From: Syngnathus acus
Taxonomy: Eukaryota > Chordata > Actinopteri > Syngnathiformes > Syngnathidae
Assembly (NCBI RefSeq): GCF_901709675.1
Contig: NC_051091.1
Span: 8,590,967-8,654,966, forward strand
DNA length: 64,000 nucleotides
Direction of reading: 5' to 3'
Part shown: positions 1-26,090 of the stretch, one piece after another
How positions within the stretch are numbered: position 1 is the first letter of the stretch
Layout: each line of letters begins with the position of its first letter
Notes under the pieces: model-generated
What the model was told of the DNA's origin: nothing
Seen by the model: only the letters and a program-made list of their open reading frames with translations
Databases searched by the model: none
Made by a program: the position numbers and the translations under genes

Positions 1-51
1 CACCTTAGCATCTAACGTCCCACTTTTCCTTTTTTTCCGTTTGTTTTCCAG

Positions 52-2465
52 GAGAGGAAGCTGTCGGCCTTCCCGTGCATTGAAATTTGTTGCTCGCTCG
101 TCACCAATTATATGATGCCACTGTCCCGCCAGACGGATTTCTTTGTTCCCGAGATGAGGGATGAGGCCAAAGCTGATGTGAAAGAGGAAGACTCTGATGA
201 AGACAGAGGAACTGACATTACAGGTAATATTTTACACAATGGAAGACACAGTCAAGTGTCCAATATCAGTCATCGCGCATTCCGAGAGAAGTGTTCATTT
301 ATTTTCTTGAGAGCTCGTACAGCCGATTACTGGTGACTGCGGTTCAAGTGTGCTCCGGCGGTGACGGCAGCTGGCGTCACTTTGCGGCGACACATAAAAA
401 GCGTTTGACACCGTAATCACAGAGGACGTGGAGATAAATGAGAGCTTGTAATTGTTCTGTCACGCCGTGTACGGGTGATGGAGCGCAATGTGATATTAGC
501 GACCATCACGCGTCCACGCCTGGATGAACTGTCAACAAGTACAAATGACTAAATGAAGGACTGATGGACTGAGCTGCACTCTGGCCTTGTGAATTCCGGA
601 AATAATTCGGCTTTCTGGATGACTGCGCGGATGATGGCAGGTTTACATTCTGCATGCGTTAGGTCACAAGTCATCTTTTGAACAAATTAAAAAGTTTGAA
701 ATTAGAAAGTTTGAAAGTTTTCCAAGGCGCATAGCTACCCAGTAAATATACCGGAAATAAACACATTAAAATATACTTCAGCAGTATTCACCAGTTTTCT
801 GACGCTAAGTTGTGATTGGTTGGCAACTGTGATGTCATTTTCAGTCGACCTCAAGTGGCAAAATGGCCGCCGCCTACTCTTTAACTTTCCATCTCATTTT
901 GAGAGCCATATACTTCTCACATTACTACCGTTTTTAAAAATAAATGATCTTCAAGACCTTGGTTCTGAGCTATTATAATCCCAATGGGGCCAATTTAGCA
1001 ACGGAATTAGGAAAACTTCACCAAAAGACTTTGAGAGGTCCACTTGGCTTTCATCCGAGGTTGTGTTTTTACAACCGCTTGAGGGTCATCCAGCCCGCAT
1101 GTCCAAGCACCATCTCGGAAGGGCCGTCCAGCCAATTAGCTTTAAACAGAGCCATGATTTCTCCATAAATGTCCTTGGAGCGTGGATGCGATCCCATGTG
1201 CAAAGATCATCTGCATTCATCATAAATCCCATTCGCACCTCAGCGAAGAGCATCCGCTTGTATCGCCTGCTGTTGGGACATGCCAGCTCATCAACAGAAC
1301 ATTTCGCAGCCCCTCGATGAATAACACCAATGAACTTCTCATATAGAACACCCCATGTGATAATTACATTGTGATGGGACCCAGTCTGGACATGACTTGT
1401 GTTTTTTTTTTTGGGACCATGTGCCGTGTTCGTGACAGCCATCTGGAGTGTGAGTGGAGTTTGATTTATGAATTGCCAGATGTTTATTGTTCTGTTGTTT
1501 GTTGTCATTTGATAGTCTAATTATTAGACGAGTTACCATTTTGAAATTGGCTATGGTATTAGATGCTGATAAAAATAAAATTCCACAAGCCTGTATATAG
1601 AGATATGTGCACAGGGGATGGTGGAGGTGTGTGCCCAGAGGGGAGCAGCTGGTCAAAAGATGGCCGTCATAATCCTCTGTAGCATATTGCCATTTAGGCA
1701 TCGCTTGCCTCACTATGACAACACCGCATGCAATGCTGAACAAGTAAGCACGCTTGCGTCGCTGATGGACGTTTCTAGTCACATGATCAGCCAGTAATGC
1801 TTTCAGAACTCCACCTGCTTCTGATCTGTTGATTCTTTCCAGGCCAAGTGATGAGAAACACACCATTTAAATTAGATGGGGGGAAAAAATAACATTGTTT
1901 TTTTCCATCAGACATCTCTGATTAAAATTTGCTGATCAGTGGAATTTATAGTGGGACACTGCCTTGAATCACTGCTTTTTATTAAATGGGGCAAAAAAAA
2001 TAAAAATAATGGTTGGATCTTGACCACCACACCTCTAATGCATAGTCACCACTTTCCTTAATCAATTAGTCACTCCTGCCTTCCTCCCGCGTCGCCTTAG
2101 GTGCTGACTCTCACAGCGACACCAGCTCAGGAAGCGGCGGCGTTCCCTGGGACAGCCGAGAGACGTCGCTGGCCGCGTCCACCGCCGCCTCCTTGGCCTC
2201 TTCTCTCCCGCTGAGGGACGTGGTGGACGCGCAAGGAGACGTCAAGCACAGAGACGGCAGCGAGCGAGGCTCGGACGGCTCACTGGCCAGCGGCTCGTCC
2301 TTCGAGGAGCTCGACATGGATCAGGAGGAGCAGGCGGTAAAGGAGGAGGAGGAGGAAGTGGAAGAGGAGGAGGCCCCTGCGGGTGGCGATAAAAAATCTG
2401 GTGAACCTTTACAGGAGGAGAAGGTGGAGAAGAAGGAGCCTTTAGGGGATGACGGCAAGGAGTAA
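52..2465 (+). CDS. tex264: tex264, 3' part: ER-phagy receptor (last two coding exons)
   Basis: TEX264 is a single-pass ER membrane protein whose cytosolic part binds ATG8/LC3 proteins during ER-phagy. Two coding exons are visible. The first is 52-223 (acceptor AG at 50-51, donor GTAATA at 224). The second is 2101-2465 (acceptor TTAG, stop TAA at 2463-2465). They join in phase 1 to give a Gly codon. The first reads ERKLSAFPCIEI then PLSRQTDFFVPEM, which resembles the end of the gyrase-inhibitory-like (GyrI) domain of human TEX264 as I recall it. The second gives GADSHSDTSSGS, a Ser-rich stretch, SSFEELDMD and a long Glu/Lys-rich tail. FEEL (codons 2301-2312) is the LC3-interacting motif. The acidic tail looks longer than the human one. 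The N-terminus, membrane anchor and most of the domain lie to the left of the window. The next gene, grm2, is on the same strand, as in human 3p21. Confidence 0.88.
224..2100 (+). other. tex264 last intron
   Basis: Intron between the two visible tex264 exons. It is AT-rich with short poly-A and poly-T runs. I see no RNA gene and no credible coding sequence; the overlapping reading frames at 1086-1866 show no recognisable protein. Confidence 0.75.
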
Positions 2466-5400
2466 CGAGAAGCGATGTTGGCCACTTAACGGCGGCACAC
2501 GAGAGAGCGTCTCGTTGTTGTTCTTGTTGCTGGTCACCATGTTACCATGTCGCTGGATCTAAACCCATTCACAGCAATTTTTAGTTCATTTTATTAACTC
2601 TTAATCATGAAAACAATACATCTTCATATTTAAACCATGCGGTCACATGTGCCATATACCTGAAGGTCTCACTGGAGAAACACCTGTGGAAACTTATTGT
2701 ATTCGAAATGATTTGTTTTCAAAGGCAGTGTTGACTTCTGATTGGCTCCGTTAGGGAAGCATCGATTTGACAGTATTTTCTTATTGTGGTTTTGGTTAGC
2801 AGTATGCGACAAAAAGACGAGGCACAGTCAAACCTCAGTTCATGACCTTAATTTGTTTTCGTCAACCGAGGTTTGATTGTATAATGCTGTGTAATTCTAT
2901 GTTAATGCAAACCGATTAGTTCCATTTTTATTCAATGCATTAATGTCTGACAACTTGTGTATTTGTACACATTCGTTTAAAATTTGACCTACGAGCATTA
3001 TTGAAAAGGGGGGGGGGTGGGGGGGATACAGTGCCACCAGCTGGCAGTGGTGGAGTACTACTACCACCACATGCCACGACTGTGAAGCATCCCAGCAAAC
3101 CACAAAAATGAACATTGAGGTAAATTGACTCAGTCTAAAATGATCCCCATTCATTTTATACAGGTAGAATTTGTCTCATTAGACTAATGTAAAAAAAATC
3201 ACCGCATTCAATTGTGCAGGTGTACCTAATGAAGAGTCCGATAAAAAGTAGCACATTTGGTCATCAGTATTCATTTGTTAAAACGATCTCATGGAAATGA
3301 TGTACAGTAGCGTGTCCGCGCGCCTGTAATAATAAAGCATCAAAAATGCCTTAAAGGAAGTCACGCGTATTGCTCTGGTATGCGTTTGGTCTGTAAAAGA
3401 GTTATCAGACAAAGCCACATGTGTTGAAGACATTTGCTTTTTTTTTTTGTCTTGTACGGTGCATTGTGGGCGGTGGTCGGGCTCGGATGAAGCTGCGGCG
3501 GCTGCTGATGAGCTTCTCATAATTTATTAGGCTCACGAAAAAACACTTAATCTTTTTAGGTAAGAGCAATTCAACAACTTGATAAACGGGGAAATGGACG
3601 GGGATGGGGGGCGCGTGACTGTATAACACGGGTGTCAAACTCAAGGCCCGGGGGCACATCATTTTATGTGGCCCGCGAAAACAAATTGTGCATCAAATTC
3701 GTGTGTCATGACTAGAATTGCAAATTATCTTCAGTTTTAATATCTTTTTTTTGGTCCAGTTTTTACTCATCTGATTTGAAAACGAGTTATTTGTCGGTTT
3801 GTTTTGTAGCTTTTACTGTATATAATATGAGGTGCTCATACATTTATTTGGGTTGACAGTCATAATGGCCCTCCGAAAGAAGCTATGACTACAATGCGGC
3901 CCTCGAAAAAAATTTGTTTGACACCCCTGCTGTATAACCATCACTGGTACGACAATCGCAAGCAAATTTGCCCATGCTCCTTCAATGCTTCTTGTAATAG
4001 GAGTCCAACAAATATCCCAAACTTTAAATTCAGTCACCGCATTGACCCGGTCAGAATTTGAACGAAGGCTTTGACATTTGGGTGACGATACATCACGGCC
4101 GCAGTGTAGCTGCTTACTGCCTTCTTGTACTGCTTAATGAACAGCATGACCTACACTTCAAATACTTCTCTCTTGCACCCTCCCTGTCTTTTTCTCTCTT
4201 TTTGAAATCAACATTGTAAACTAACTAAGAAGAGGGGAGGGAAATAAATATTTTACAACTGCTTCCTCGCAAGTGCAGTCTAGTCTGGGTGATAATTATT
4301 TGCGGCTTCGGTGAGAAAGTCACTTGAAATAAATCATGTCACCGGTGGTTCCGCTGTGGTTTCATGTGGATAAATGTTAGCTACGAGAGCTTTTTAACTA
4401 ACTCTGCGATGTTTATGTGACCGAGCGGCCATGGTTGCTTCTGACCAATGAGGTGTGGAGGACAGACTCCCATCAATATCCTCTGCTGCATATCCACAAT
4501 ATATTATTTTCACTGCAGGTCTCTATCACATCTTTAACTACATACAGTGGAATAGTACACACGCATGCTCAAATGCAATAATTTTGGGGTGTCCAAGAAA
4601 AAAAAAACTAACAAAATTGTCCAAACACTTAGAAAAATGTGTTATGGTCTGATTAACCCAAGAAATATTGTATAAAAGAAATGTTTTGCAGACAATTCCT
4701 CTGATATTCTTAACCGCCCCCCCAAAGAAAAAATCCTAACTCCGCCAGTGGTCACATGTTCTTACTGTTTGGACAACACATTACTTCCACAAGGTATGTT
4801 CGACTTGCATGTTACTATAGTATAGCAATATGTCCTTTCTACCTCTTTACACGTTCACGCTTTTGCATTTTCTGCAATCTACATTGTTGCCATGAGATGT
4901 GTTAAAAGACTCTTGAATCATCTTTCCTCATTGAAATGAATGGACATGTCATCAATCCGTCCCAGAATTATAGTTCATGAAACTCTGATGTGTTAAACTC
5001 AAAATAAAATAAAAATATATCAGCTGAAATACTTGAAAGTGTTGTAAGTCAGTTCACGTATATCTCAAGGCACCAATGTACATTTTCAATATGTAATCCA
5101 CACACGCTTTGCACCCTTCATATGATACCCTTCAGCTCCAGATTGTCTCTATAAATGTGTTCCCGTCCACGAGACAATATGTCCTCACTATATGTCCTCA
5201 TGAATCACTTCATCACATGTCCTCTTTCTGTATTTTCCACACAAAGTGTCCTCATGCGTGTCCTCCTCACTGCATGTCCTCCACACTTGAGTCCAGTCTA
5301 GCCTGAGGCTAAACATGAAAGTCAGTCTGGGAGAGGCGCTGATGACATAGTGGGCCAACAAGTGATTTAATTAATAGTGAAACTCACTGGGCTGTCTTCG

Positions 5401-5990
5401 AGCTTCCAGGGCACGAAGATGATTGCCTCCCTGCGATGTTAAATATTAATCTCATTAGATCTCTGCTGGAGAAAGTGAAGGAAACCGACGTGTGCTTTTC
5501 AGACTGCGTATGTGAAGCCACTTTTTGTGATGTTTGTTTTTTTGGCGGGGGGGAGACGTGCGACCCCTGCGCGCACCGGGGCCATCTGGGACTGACCTCA
5601 CACTCTCCCGTGAACGTGTCACAACGTGTTTGTGGAGACCAAATTAAAAATGTGCAGTCTCCAAAGAGACCGTCTTTTCTATCTCGCCTGCACAAATAGA
5701 GTGCGACTCCTTAAGATTTTCTGCTTTGCAAGTCAACATCTCGATGCAAACACATTGTGGTTGCTCTGAGCTTTAAATGTTACACCACAACCTAGTTTGC
5801 TCCTAGAATAATGATTTCTCCACTGCATCAGCCTTGCTGGGTGGACTCTGCAGTCGGGCTCGCTTTTGTCTAAGTGATCATTTCAGCACCTCGTGGAGTA
5901 ACAGGTAGAATTTTCCAATTTGCGCAATATAAAAAAAAAAAAAGTCAATTCCCAACTCGCGCGTTATTATTTAAAAGGCTCCCCCCCTCC
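2466..5990. other. tex264 3' UTR and tex264-grm2 intergenic DNA
   Basis: Non-coding stretch after the tex264 stop. It holds the 3' UTR (end not determined), a G-run at 3008-3025, a GTGTACCTAAT-type repeat terminus near 3219-3240, the hAT-like MITE at 3627-3929 and a repeat-end motif (CTCCGCCAGTGG) near 4739-4750. I see no other gene. Confidence 0.7.
3627..3929 (-). mobile_element. hAT-like MITE, 303 bp, with 8-bp target duplication
   Basis: The ends are near-complementary: GGGTGTCAAAC at the left and GTTTGACACCCCTG at the right. The element is flanked by exact direct repeats CTGTATAA (3619-3626 and 3930-3937). An 8-bp duplication is the hallmark of hAT transposition. There is no transposase, so it is non-autonomous. 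The interior matches, in reverse orientation, a second copy at about 15172-15520; the strand given is relative to that copy. Confidence 0.8.
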
Positions 5991-6260
5991 CCTCACTGTC
6001 AGATCAATGAAGTGGGCGTCGATTGCGCTGCGGGTCGAGGGTGAAATGTGACTTCGGAGGAGTCTGCAGGAGCTTAGGCGGCTCTCGTGTGCAGCACCAC
6101 GGACAGCGGCGCAGCCAGACGCGCCTCTTTCTCTCAACTTAGCCCGCCTTCCTTCTTTCCACCTTTTCATTCGCTCCGCACGTTCGAGAGCGCTCCGGAC
6201 GATGTGCGCCGGATCTGCGCTGCACGTCCAGCCCGCTGGAAGCTGAGGAAGCCCGCACAG
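5960..6260 (+). promoter_or_regulatory. grm2: likely grm2 promoter and non-coding first exon
   Basis: A locally GC- and CpG-richer patch in AT-rich surroundings. A TATA-like TTATTTAAAAGG lies near 5967-5978. A strong donor, CACAG|GTAAGA, is at 6261. The next good acceptor on this strand in front of the grm2 start is CTCCAG, ending at 12145. The simplest reading is a 5' UTR exon ending at 6260 spliced to an exon starting at 12146. The transcription start is not determined and no RNA evidence is available here. Confidence 0.5.
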
Positions 6261-9200
6261 GTAAGAAGTCTCTATGGATGCATGCCAATGTTATCTTTCT
6301 CTTTGCTTAGTCCAAGTTCGGTTTCTTGGTGAAGCCTCTTCACACCCTCTCATGACGCACACAATACATATTTAGGACTGCGGAGATTGGGGATTTATTT
6401 GCGGGTGCATTCAACCACACACAATAAACGCATAATCTATTTAATTATGCTTTTAGTTAAGATCTTTACAAAAATATAGGACATTTTTTTTGTTGCAGTG
6501 GGAAAAGACAAACTAATAAACGATATTTCTTGCTGCTCACAGCTGAGTAGTTAATACTCATAAAATCAATCATCATCTCCCCACTTAATAAAACGGAACA
6601 CATATCAAAAATGATTATCAGGTTTAAAGTGCACATCAAGCTTGAAAATGCCACTGCTAAGCAAATAATATATATTTTCTGATTCATAAAGAAATAAAAA
6701 CCCAAAGGATGTGTAGAGTGATGACAAGCTTCATGAAGAAGGTGATAATGGTGAATTATTTAAATATGTGAAGAAGAGTGTGCGCTCCCGGCTATCATAA
6801 TGTTAAAACACCTCACTCCTTGTCACCTGTTACATTTGAGTTTGGCTTGAAGGATCACTCACTTAGAAAGAAATATCCCTCATACTGTTTATTTGGAGTC
6901 ACTTTAGTTGCAACATGCGGAGTTGACTTGAAAGCAGCTTCTATTTGGGCTGATTTTGTACATTTATGTGTGGCTTTTCATACAATGATGTGTTGTTCTA
7001 GTAGTCACCGAGCTCCACTTGAGTGCACGTGTGTGTTTATTGCTCCATTGTGCACCTGATGCCCACGTAACATCTGCCGTCGTCAATGACAGATCCTCAC
7101 ATTAATATACAAGCTTGTTGGTGCTCTTATGTGCATTCTGTAAATATAAATGAAGGGGAAATTAGTTTCAGTGAGTACATGATGCCTGAAAAGAAAAGAG
7201 TGAACAAACATTTAGGTGAGATGTGTAGTGAGATGGAAAGGCGCCAAAATCTTCCGATGAATGACCTCCTAGTCTGTCGGATTCAAAGTAATGCGTGTGC
7301 TGACACTGAATGACTACGTCTCATTATGTGCGTGCAAAGTTTTCATCTAATTCCTTCCCTTGTGCTCACAACTGTCCAATTTAACAATGAATGATATTAA
7401 GCAGATCAAACGTTTTACACCAAGCATACCACCTCATTGAAATACCGATGGAATACAAAATGAAGGAAGCACGACTAAAATAGCTAAATAATTCAAATGA
7501 TTCAAAAATTCAAGATGATAATAATTCAAAATGTATTACGTACAAATTAAATCAAATTGCTACTTGAAAACAGCGATGAAATATTGAGTCAAAATGTATT
7601 GTACTTAAAAGTTAAATACAACTGAACTATCACTGCACATTTTAAATGAAAGAACTTTTAGTTCCATGATGCTGTACCAATAGAGGGAGCCCACACACCA
7701 CCTACCTTGAGAATCACTCATAGACGATTTTAAACTTTACTGCAAGACACTATTTTAGCAAATCTACAGTGACCATATTTGCACAATACAACACCGAGAC
7801 TGAACTGTCAAGCTTTACTTTTATGGCTTTGCTTAACCATTTCAAAATGTCTACAATGAAAATGGTAATAAAATGTAATCATAAAGCACTGTAAGATTGA
7901 CAGCGTAACAAAATCTTGATAATCCAATGGAAAAAAAATAACTTATTGCTGGAATTCCAAATGATATCACAAAAATATAAAATACCTTACAGTAACTCCC
8001 TGGAACATCATTTCTATGTAGCAGAGGGATGATGAATTATGCAAAACAACAAAAAGGCAAAAGACAATAAAAAGTGTGCGTCTCAGAAACAAAAGTGCCG
8101 TCCATCCATCACACAGTTTGTGCCACTTTCTGCAGTAACGATCTGTGTGAGACACAGCCAGATGAGGAAGGTGAAATGGGGCTGGTGGGAGGAGGAAAAG
8201 GGCGCATGCAAGGGATTCCCCCTTTTTTTCCAGGTGGGTAAGGCTAGGGGAGGGGCAGCAGTGAGGGATCGGTTAAATTGTCCTGGAATACTTTGGCTAC
8301 CATGGCAACCAGGTGGAGATGTGTGATGACACAGTTTCAACTTGAAGGTCCTCGTCGCTAATTGTATCTTTGGCCTTATTACGAAAGGTCAGACGCGTTA
8401 TTTTTCGGGAGGCGCTTCCTAGTTTTGATGATCAGTGGCAGCAGGCGGCACGGAATAAACTTGACACCTCCAAGGTGATTTATGCGGAGAATAGTTTATG
8501 TTAATATATCTCTTGAAAAGTGTCACAATCAGTTGGTTTTGCTTTTTATTTGACGGCTTTTCACTTTTTGACCCACTAGGGCCACTGTACTTGCAACAAC
8601 TTGAAGCATAATGTGGCCTTGAGTTTTAATACATTACATATATTACATTTTTAATCTTTTCAATCATTTCTAGACATTTAGCAGCCGTATCACGATCGAT
8701 AGAATGTACGTTTTACGGGTGACAAATCCTCAAGTGCTCTTATTTTGTATTCAGCCTGTGATAATAAATAACTTCAATTCATGTAGTATCTTTTCATGGG
8801 AACTAAAAAGGTTTAATCGTATGTCAAGGAGAAATTATATATACTGTTTGCATAATGAGAGCATCATTGGGTGTGGATTGGTTGACCCAGTTTGAGTCCA
8901 CATGCAAACATTTCAATTCTGACAGTCTTTCTTTCAGCTTCATGTCTTCTGTGTGACATTTATATTTGAGTGTGATGTCGGCAACAGCGGCAAGTCGTTC
9001 ATCTGCCCTTCCTACTAACAAGCTCCACTAACCCACCCGCCCACTCAAGACAAGTCTTTCTGTCTGCATGCGTACAATGTGATTTTTGGGAGGTCCTACT
9101 TGTGATTCTTTCCACTTTCCGCGTGTGATAAAGCTTTACATTATGCTACAATTGGCCTTGTTAATATGAATATTCCGAAATAAGAATCAAATCTGAATGA

Positions 9201-9930
9201 CGTCTTTCTCAAAACCTTACCTCAATATTCTTCATCTCCTTTTTTCCGCCCACATGCTGCTTCTGCTGCTTTGTTTCTCTACTCTTTTTCTTTTGACAAC
9301 CCCCCCCCCCCACACACACACACTTTTGCCATTCCTTCACACAGTCTGGCTTGAAGTGTGGAAGAGGCTGCCGGGATTTATGCACCTGAATTAAAAAAGG
9401 CCATCTGCTGAAGAAAGTAAAGACGGTCACACAGGAGGAGAAAAGGAGAGGGAAAAAAAAGGAGCAGGCAATAATCCTTGGTTGGATATTACGTCTTAAA
9501 TGTATATGTGCAACCAGCATCTTGTGTTTTATTGAACTCATAAGCTTGTAAAAGTAACAATGAACAACTGGCTGTGTGTCAGTAACTGAGTGGAGCTTAG
9601 TCGAAATTTTGTAAAAATTCATTCAAAAAGGCAAAATATGAGACCCGGGAAGGTTGCCTGTGATGTTTATGGAGTTGTAACAAGGCTATTGTTTTATTTC
9701 ATTCAGTGTTGCTGGAAAACAGTGTAGTTCAGCTAGCATCAAAAATGTTAGCTGCTTTTGGGCAGGCAACTGAAATTGTGTATAAGGAAAGAGGCAAGAG
9801 GAAATGAGAGAGACTCTTAATAATCATTGCCTACACTCAGGCATTTCAACAACAACAGAGACTCTCCACGCTTCGCTTTTTAGCCACGGCTACATGTGAA
9901 ATTACAAATGTAGTCACATTATATAGATAT

Positions 9931-10007
<77 letters not shown>

Positions 10008-12145
10008 TCTTCGAAAGAACACTAAAGAGAAAAATATTAAAAGAGCACAGACGTGGGAGTGAACAAAGCCAGCAAAGAGAAAGAGAATCCACTGGTGAGC
10101 TCGGAGGCCTCCTGGGGCTGTCGACATTTGGGAAGGAGGCTGCAAATGTGACAGCCACAAATCTGTTTGCCACCATTGTTTCTTGAGGCTTTGTAGCGAC
10201 GCACAACATTACCTTTGTTGTCTTGTTACATACAGTGTGTAAAAAAAAAAAAAAGGAAACGTTTTTTTGTCAACAATCTCCCAAGTTTTTGTTTGCCCGC
10301 CTGTGCGTCTAATGAGGCAAAGCTTCGTACTTCGGCGAGCTGCAGTGCGCATTCTGCAACATGAAAAAGTCTTCTTGTGTAACAACGCCGGCGCTCCCGT
10401 CTGCTGGTGCTTTTGTATTCGAGGGAAGTCGAAGTGACTTGACCCATTTACGCTGTCAACCGCTCCACTTGTTGACAAGCTGCTGAGGGAGCAAATGAAA
10501 CATCTGACATCCACACTTTGTGTCTAATGCAACATGCCACCTCTCATTTTTCATTAAAAGTTGCATGTGGGCTGCCGGGCAAGAAGTATTCTTCTGGTCT
10601 GTGCTTCCCCGCCGGTGTTGTTTGTTTGTTCCGCTCAACTCAAGTTGAGAGCGTATGAAATCATGAATGCAGTCCTAACCAGCATTTGACATTGACATGC
10701 TGTCGCCTTGCCTGGCTTTTTTGTTTTATGATATCGTAACCAACCAACCATGTGGAGGAGACCCGGTGACAGGAAGAATATCTCTCCAAATCCATGTACA
10801 GATAACAAGAGCAAACACAAGCATATGTGATGCTGATAGTTTTTCCTTTAATGACAGCAGACGTGAAGCCGAGACGAGGGGCGAGTAGGGGCAGTTGACA
10901 CGCCGTACGCTCTCTCACCAGTTCCCCCAGAGGACCGAGCACCATGCATGGCCAGACACACCAACTTGTCTTGGTCTGCATTCCACTTTGCGCTTCACCC
11001 TCTCCAACTACCGGCAAGTTTCCATGGAAACAACGAGCAGAGGGAGGAGAGGGATGGAGGAAGACAGGAAAAACAGAGGAAACCCCAAAAGAATCTTGTC
11101 TGCAGTCTTAACTCCTACTGAGAGCTTTTATTTTGTTTTAATCTACAAGCTTTCTGTGTTTTGCAATGATTCATTCGCATTTTTAGCAACCTTGATGACT
11201 TCAGTGCAGTTAATTATTTGCACGTCTTGTCAAGTTGATTTGTTGAGACTCTGGATATGATACAAATCCTTTTGGCTCAATGATTTACTCCGATAAAAAC
11301 TTTACCCACAGTCAACCTCTTGCTTGATTAAGCCTCTGGGACTCTGGGCAACCCAGGCAGAAATAGTGGAGACAAAGAACAATAACCCTTCGCCTCTGCA
11401 GTGTATTAACAGGATCTGCTTTTGCTCCCAACATAACACTGATGCACGAAAGCTTGAAATAGCACATAAAAGAATGTTTAGTTTGAGGAGATGTACTCAG
11501 CCGGAATTCACCACTCTGGTTTTCGTAATGGTTGTTAAAAAGCGATGAAGCTAATCAGACACTTGTTGCGCATTGACATTTATTTTTGCATTGGGGATTA
11601 AGGAAAGATTAGAATTTGTTTGAGTGTTACCATGGAGTTCTAAATGGACCAGAGGGGCATCTTTATGGGTTGTTAAGAATTTTTAGTGCTCATTAATGTC
11701 TTCACCAAGGCAGTATGTTTTTTTCTGATGGAATGTTGGCCTGAAGACATAAAACGTTTCGGACAATATCAGTAACGGTTTGTTGCCTGATAAGCAACCC
11801 TTGATATCTTGTGAAGTTTGCAAAATTAAACAAAATATTTTTCTTTTTAAAAAAAAAACCACACTGATAAACATTTACTATATGTTTCCTATAGGTGATG
11901 GGTGGGAAATGTGGGAAAAAAAATCTCAGAAAAATCTGGCCTGGCACACAAGCCAGTGCTTAGTATAAAAATATTCAATATAATAATTTACTTTCATCTA
12001 CTGCCTTAATTTTTCCTCTCTTCCGACCCTATCGCTAACCTTGCTCACGCAATGGCTCACGGGGTCCCCACAGCCACAATAAGACAAAGAAATTGTTGTG
12101 TTGCATCTGAGACTGTGAGTGACTTCCTCTCCGTTTGATCTCCAG
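6261..12145 (+). other. putative first intron of grm2 (5' UTR intron)
   Basis: About 5.9 kb between the proposed non-coding exon and the exon carrying the grm2 start. It contains the long CT dinucleotide repeat at 9933-10006 and a short C-run followed by CA repeats at about 9300-9322. I see no coding exon or RNA gene. Confidence 0.5.
9933..10006. repeat. (CT)n microsatellite, about 37 units
   Basis: Uninterrupted TC dinucleotides for about 74 bp. It is a pure pyrimidine tract on the + strand and so a possible triplex-forming mirror repeat. The RERE-repeat reading frames across it are artefacts. Confidence 0.97.
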
Positions 12146-12316
12146 GCTGTAATCTCAAAAAGCACAGAGGAGGAGACTGAGCAAGTGGATCCCACCGATG
12201 CTTTCAATGGCCTCAGTCAGAATAAAAACACTGGTGCTGCTGTGAGATCTGGTGCCGTTGTGCCTCGCTGTGTTCTTCTTCAGAGGCTGCCACATCCAAA
12301 GCAGATCAAACGCTGA

Positions 12317-24649
<12,333 letters not shown>

Positions 24650-25690
24650 AGATCATCTTCTGCCAAGCGATGTAAACCATTAGATAACTACTTGTCCTCA
24701 AACAGGTGTCTCAGATATTAAAGAGGACCATTGTCCTGACTTTGTTGTCCTCAAAGTGCTGTGAGTACAATGTCCCAATTATTTTCTTCTGTTTTTCGAT
24801 TCAAATAAATTACTGAGTGAATTAATGCCAATAAAGGTTACATAGAGTATTGCCCTCGTTTTTACTGCAACAATGATCGTGAATCCGTTAAATGTATTAT
24901 ATACAGGATGTTTTTCATGTAGATTTTGGTGAACGGTTTGTGCTTTCTTGTAATTTATGTAAATAAAATGTGTTTTTTTAAATTAATATGAAGATTTCCC
25001 TTGTAGTCTATTGGGATAAATCATGAACATTGTTTGTGTTTTCTCAGGAGAACTTAATGTAATAGCCAAACGTAATAGATTTGATTGTCATCAAAGAATG
25101 CTATGACAACATGCATAATTTAATTTGTGCAACAGCCCTTTTCTCTCAAGATAAACACACAATATCATCTCGACTGGCATTTTAAAACAGCAGCATTATT
25201 CAATTCTGGTTTAAAAAGAGCAGTAGTAGTTTAACACTGCCATCTTGTGTTCAAATTGTTTTAACATGCTCATCGTCTAAGCGTCAACTTCGGGGTTGGT
25301 CTTATAAAACAGATTTATTTATTTATTTATCTATTTATTTATTTAGTTATTTATTTAGTTATTTATTAAAAAAATTAAAAGCCGCAATTAAAATATTGCT
25401 GTCATTGTATGTCTTTTGGATGAGGAAAGTTAAGTCACTGAAAAATACAAATATGCGAGCAAATAAAAAAGTAGCAAAACATTAGGTCCATATTTGTATC
25501 GAGTTCGAATCGTGTAATAAAGATTTATATGACTAAAAACAATTTTTTATTTTTTATTTCACATCGTGTTTAAATATTTTTGAACGTAGAACATTTCCCG
25601 ACATTCTCGCTAGGTGGCAGTGCAGGCCAACATGTTTGCTTAGTTGCTGTCTCACAGCTGACTGCGTGACGGCAGCATGGAGGAAGGAAG
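24650..25690. other. grm2 3' UTR and grm2-parp3 intergenic DNA
   Basis: About 1 kb of AT-rich DNA with AATAAA-type polyadenylation candidates near 24804 and 24960 and an imperfect ATTT tetranucleotide tract at about 25312-25368. No gene seen. Confidence 0.7.
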
Positions 25691-25892
25691 CTTGACAATC
25701 CCGTTCCGCCTCCTCCCTACACACTGACACCAGGAAAACTTCCCGAAAACGCTTAAGTCAGACCTTCAGGACTGTGCAGTGGCTGGAAAGTGTTTCAGAC
25801 CTTCAAGACTGTGCAGTGACTGTAAAGTTTTTTTTTTATTTACGTGCAACAATCCATCTTCATTCCCGTTCGACTCCATTCGAAGTTAAAAG
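25691..25892 (+). promoter_or_regulatory. parp3: likely parp3 promoter and non-coding first exon
   Basis: A donor AAAAG|GTGAGT at 25893 follows a 5' UTR-like stretch. The next acceptor, CCAAACAG, ends at 26083, eight bases before the parp3 ATG. The leader carries a 37-bp tandem duplication (25759-25795 and 25796-25832, CAGACCTTCA(G/A)GACTGTGC). The transcription start is inferred, not seen. Confidence 0.5.
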
Positions 25893-26090
25893 GTGAGTTC
25901 CGGACGTCTTTATGGTGACGCAGATTCGTTCTTGAACATTGTTAATTCTGCACACTTAATGACTCGATTAAAAAAAGAGAGCACTCGCATCACTGGTTGC
26001 ACGTCACACAAACGTTGCTGTTGTAGTATTAGAAGGGCATGGCGGCTACTTTAGCAAAAAAACAGCTGTGTTTGTCCAAACAGCATCATC

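Noticed and set aside
1086-1866. Overlapping minus-strand frames of 140 and 175 residues in the tex264 intron
   Set aside because: They lie inside an intron and no recognisable domain is present; chance open frames.
9846-10209. Arg-Glu repeat reading frames on the minus strand
   Set aside because: They are translations of the (CT)n microsatellite with no conserved flanking protein.
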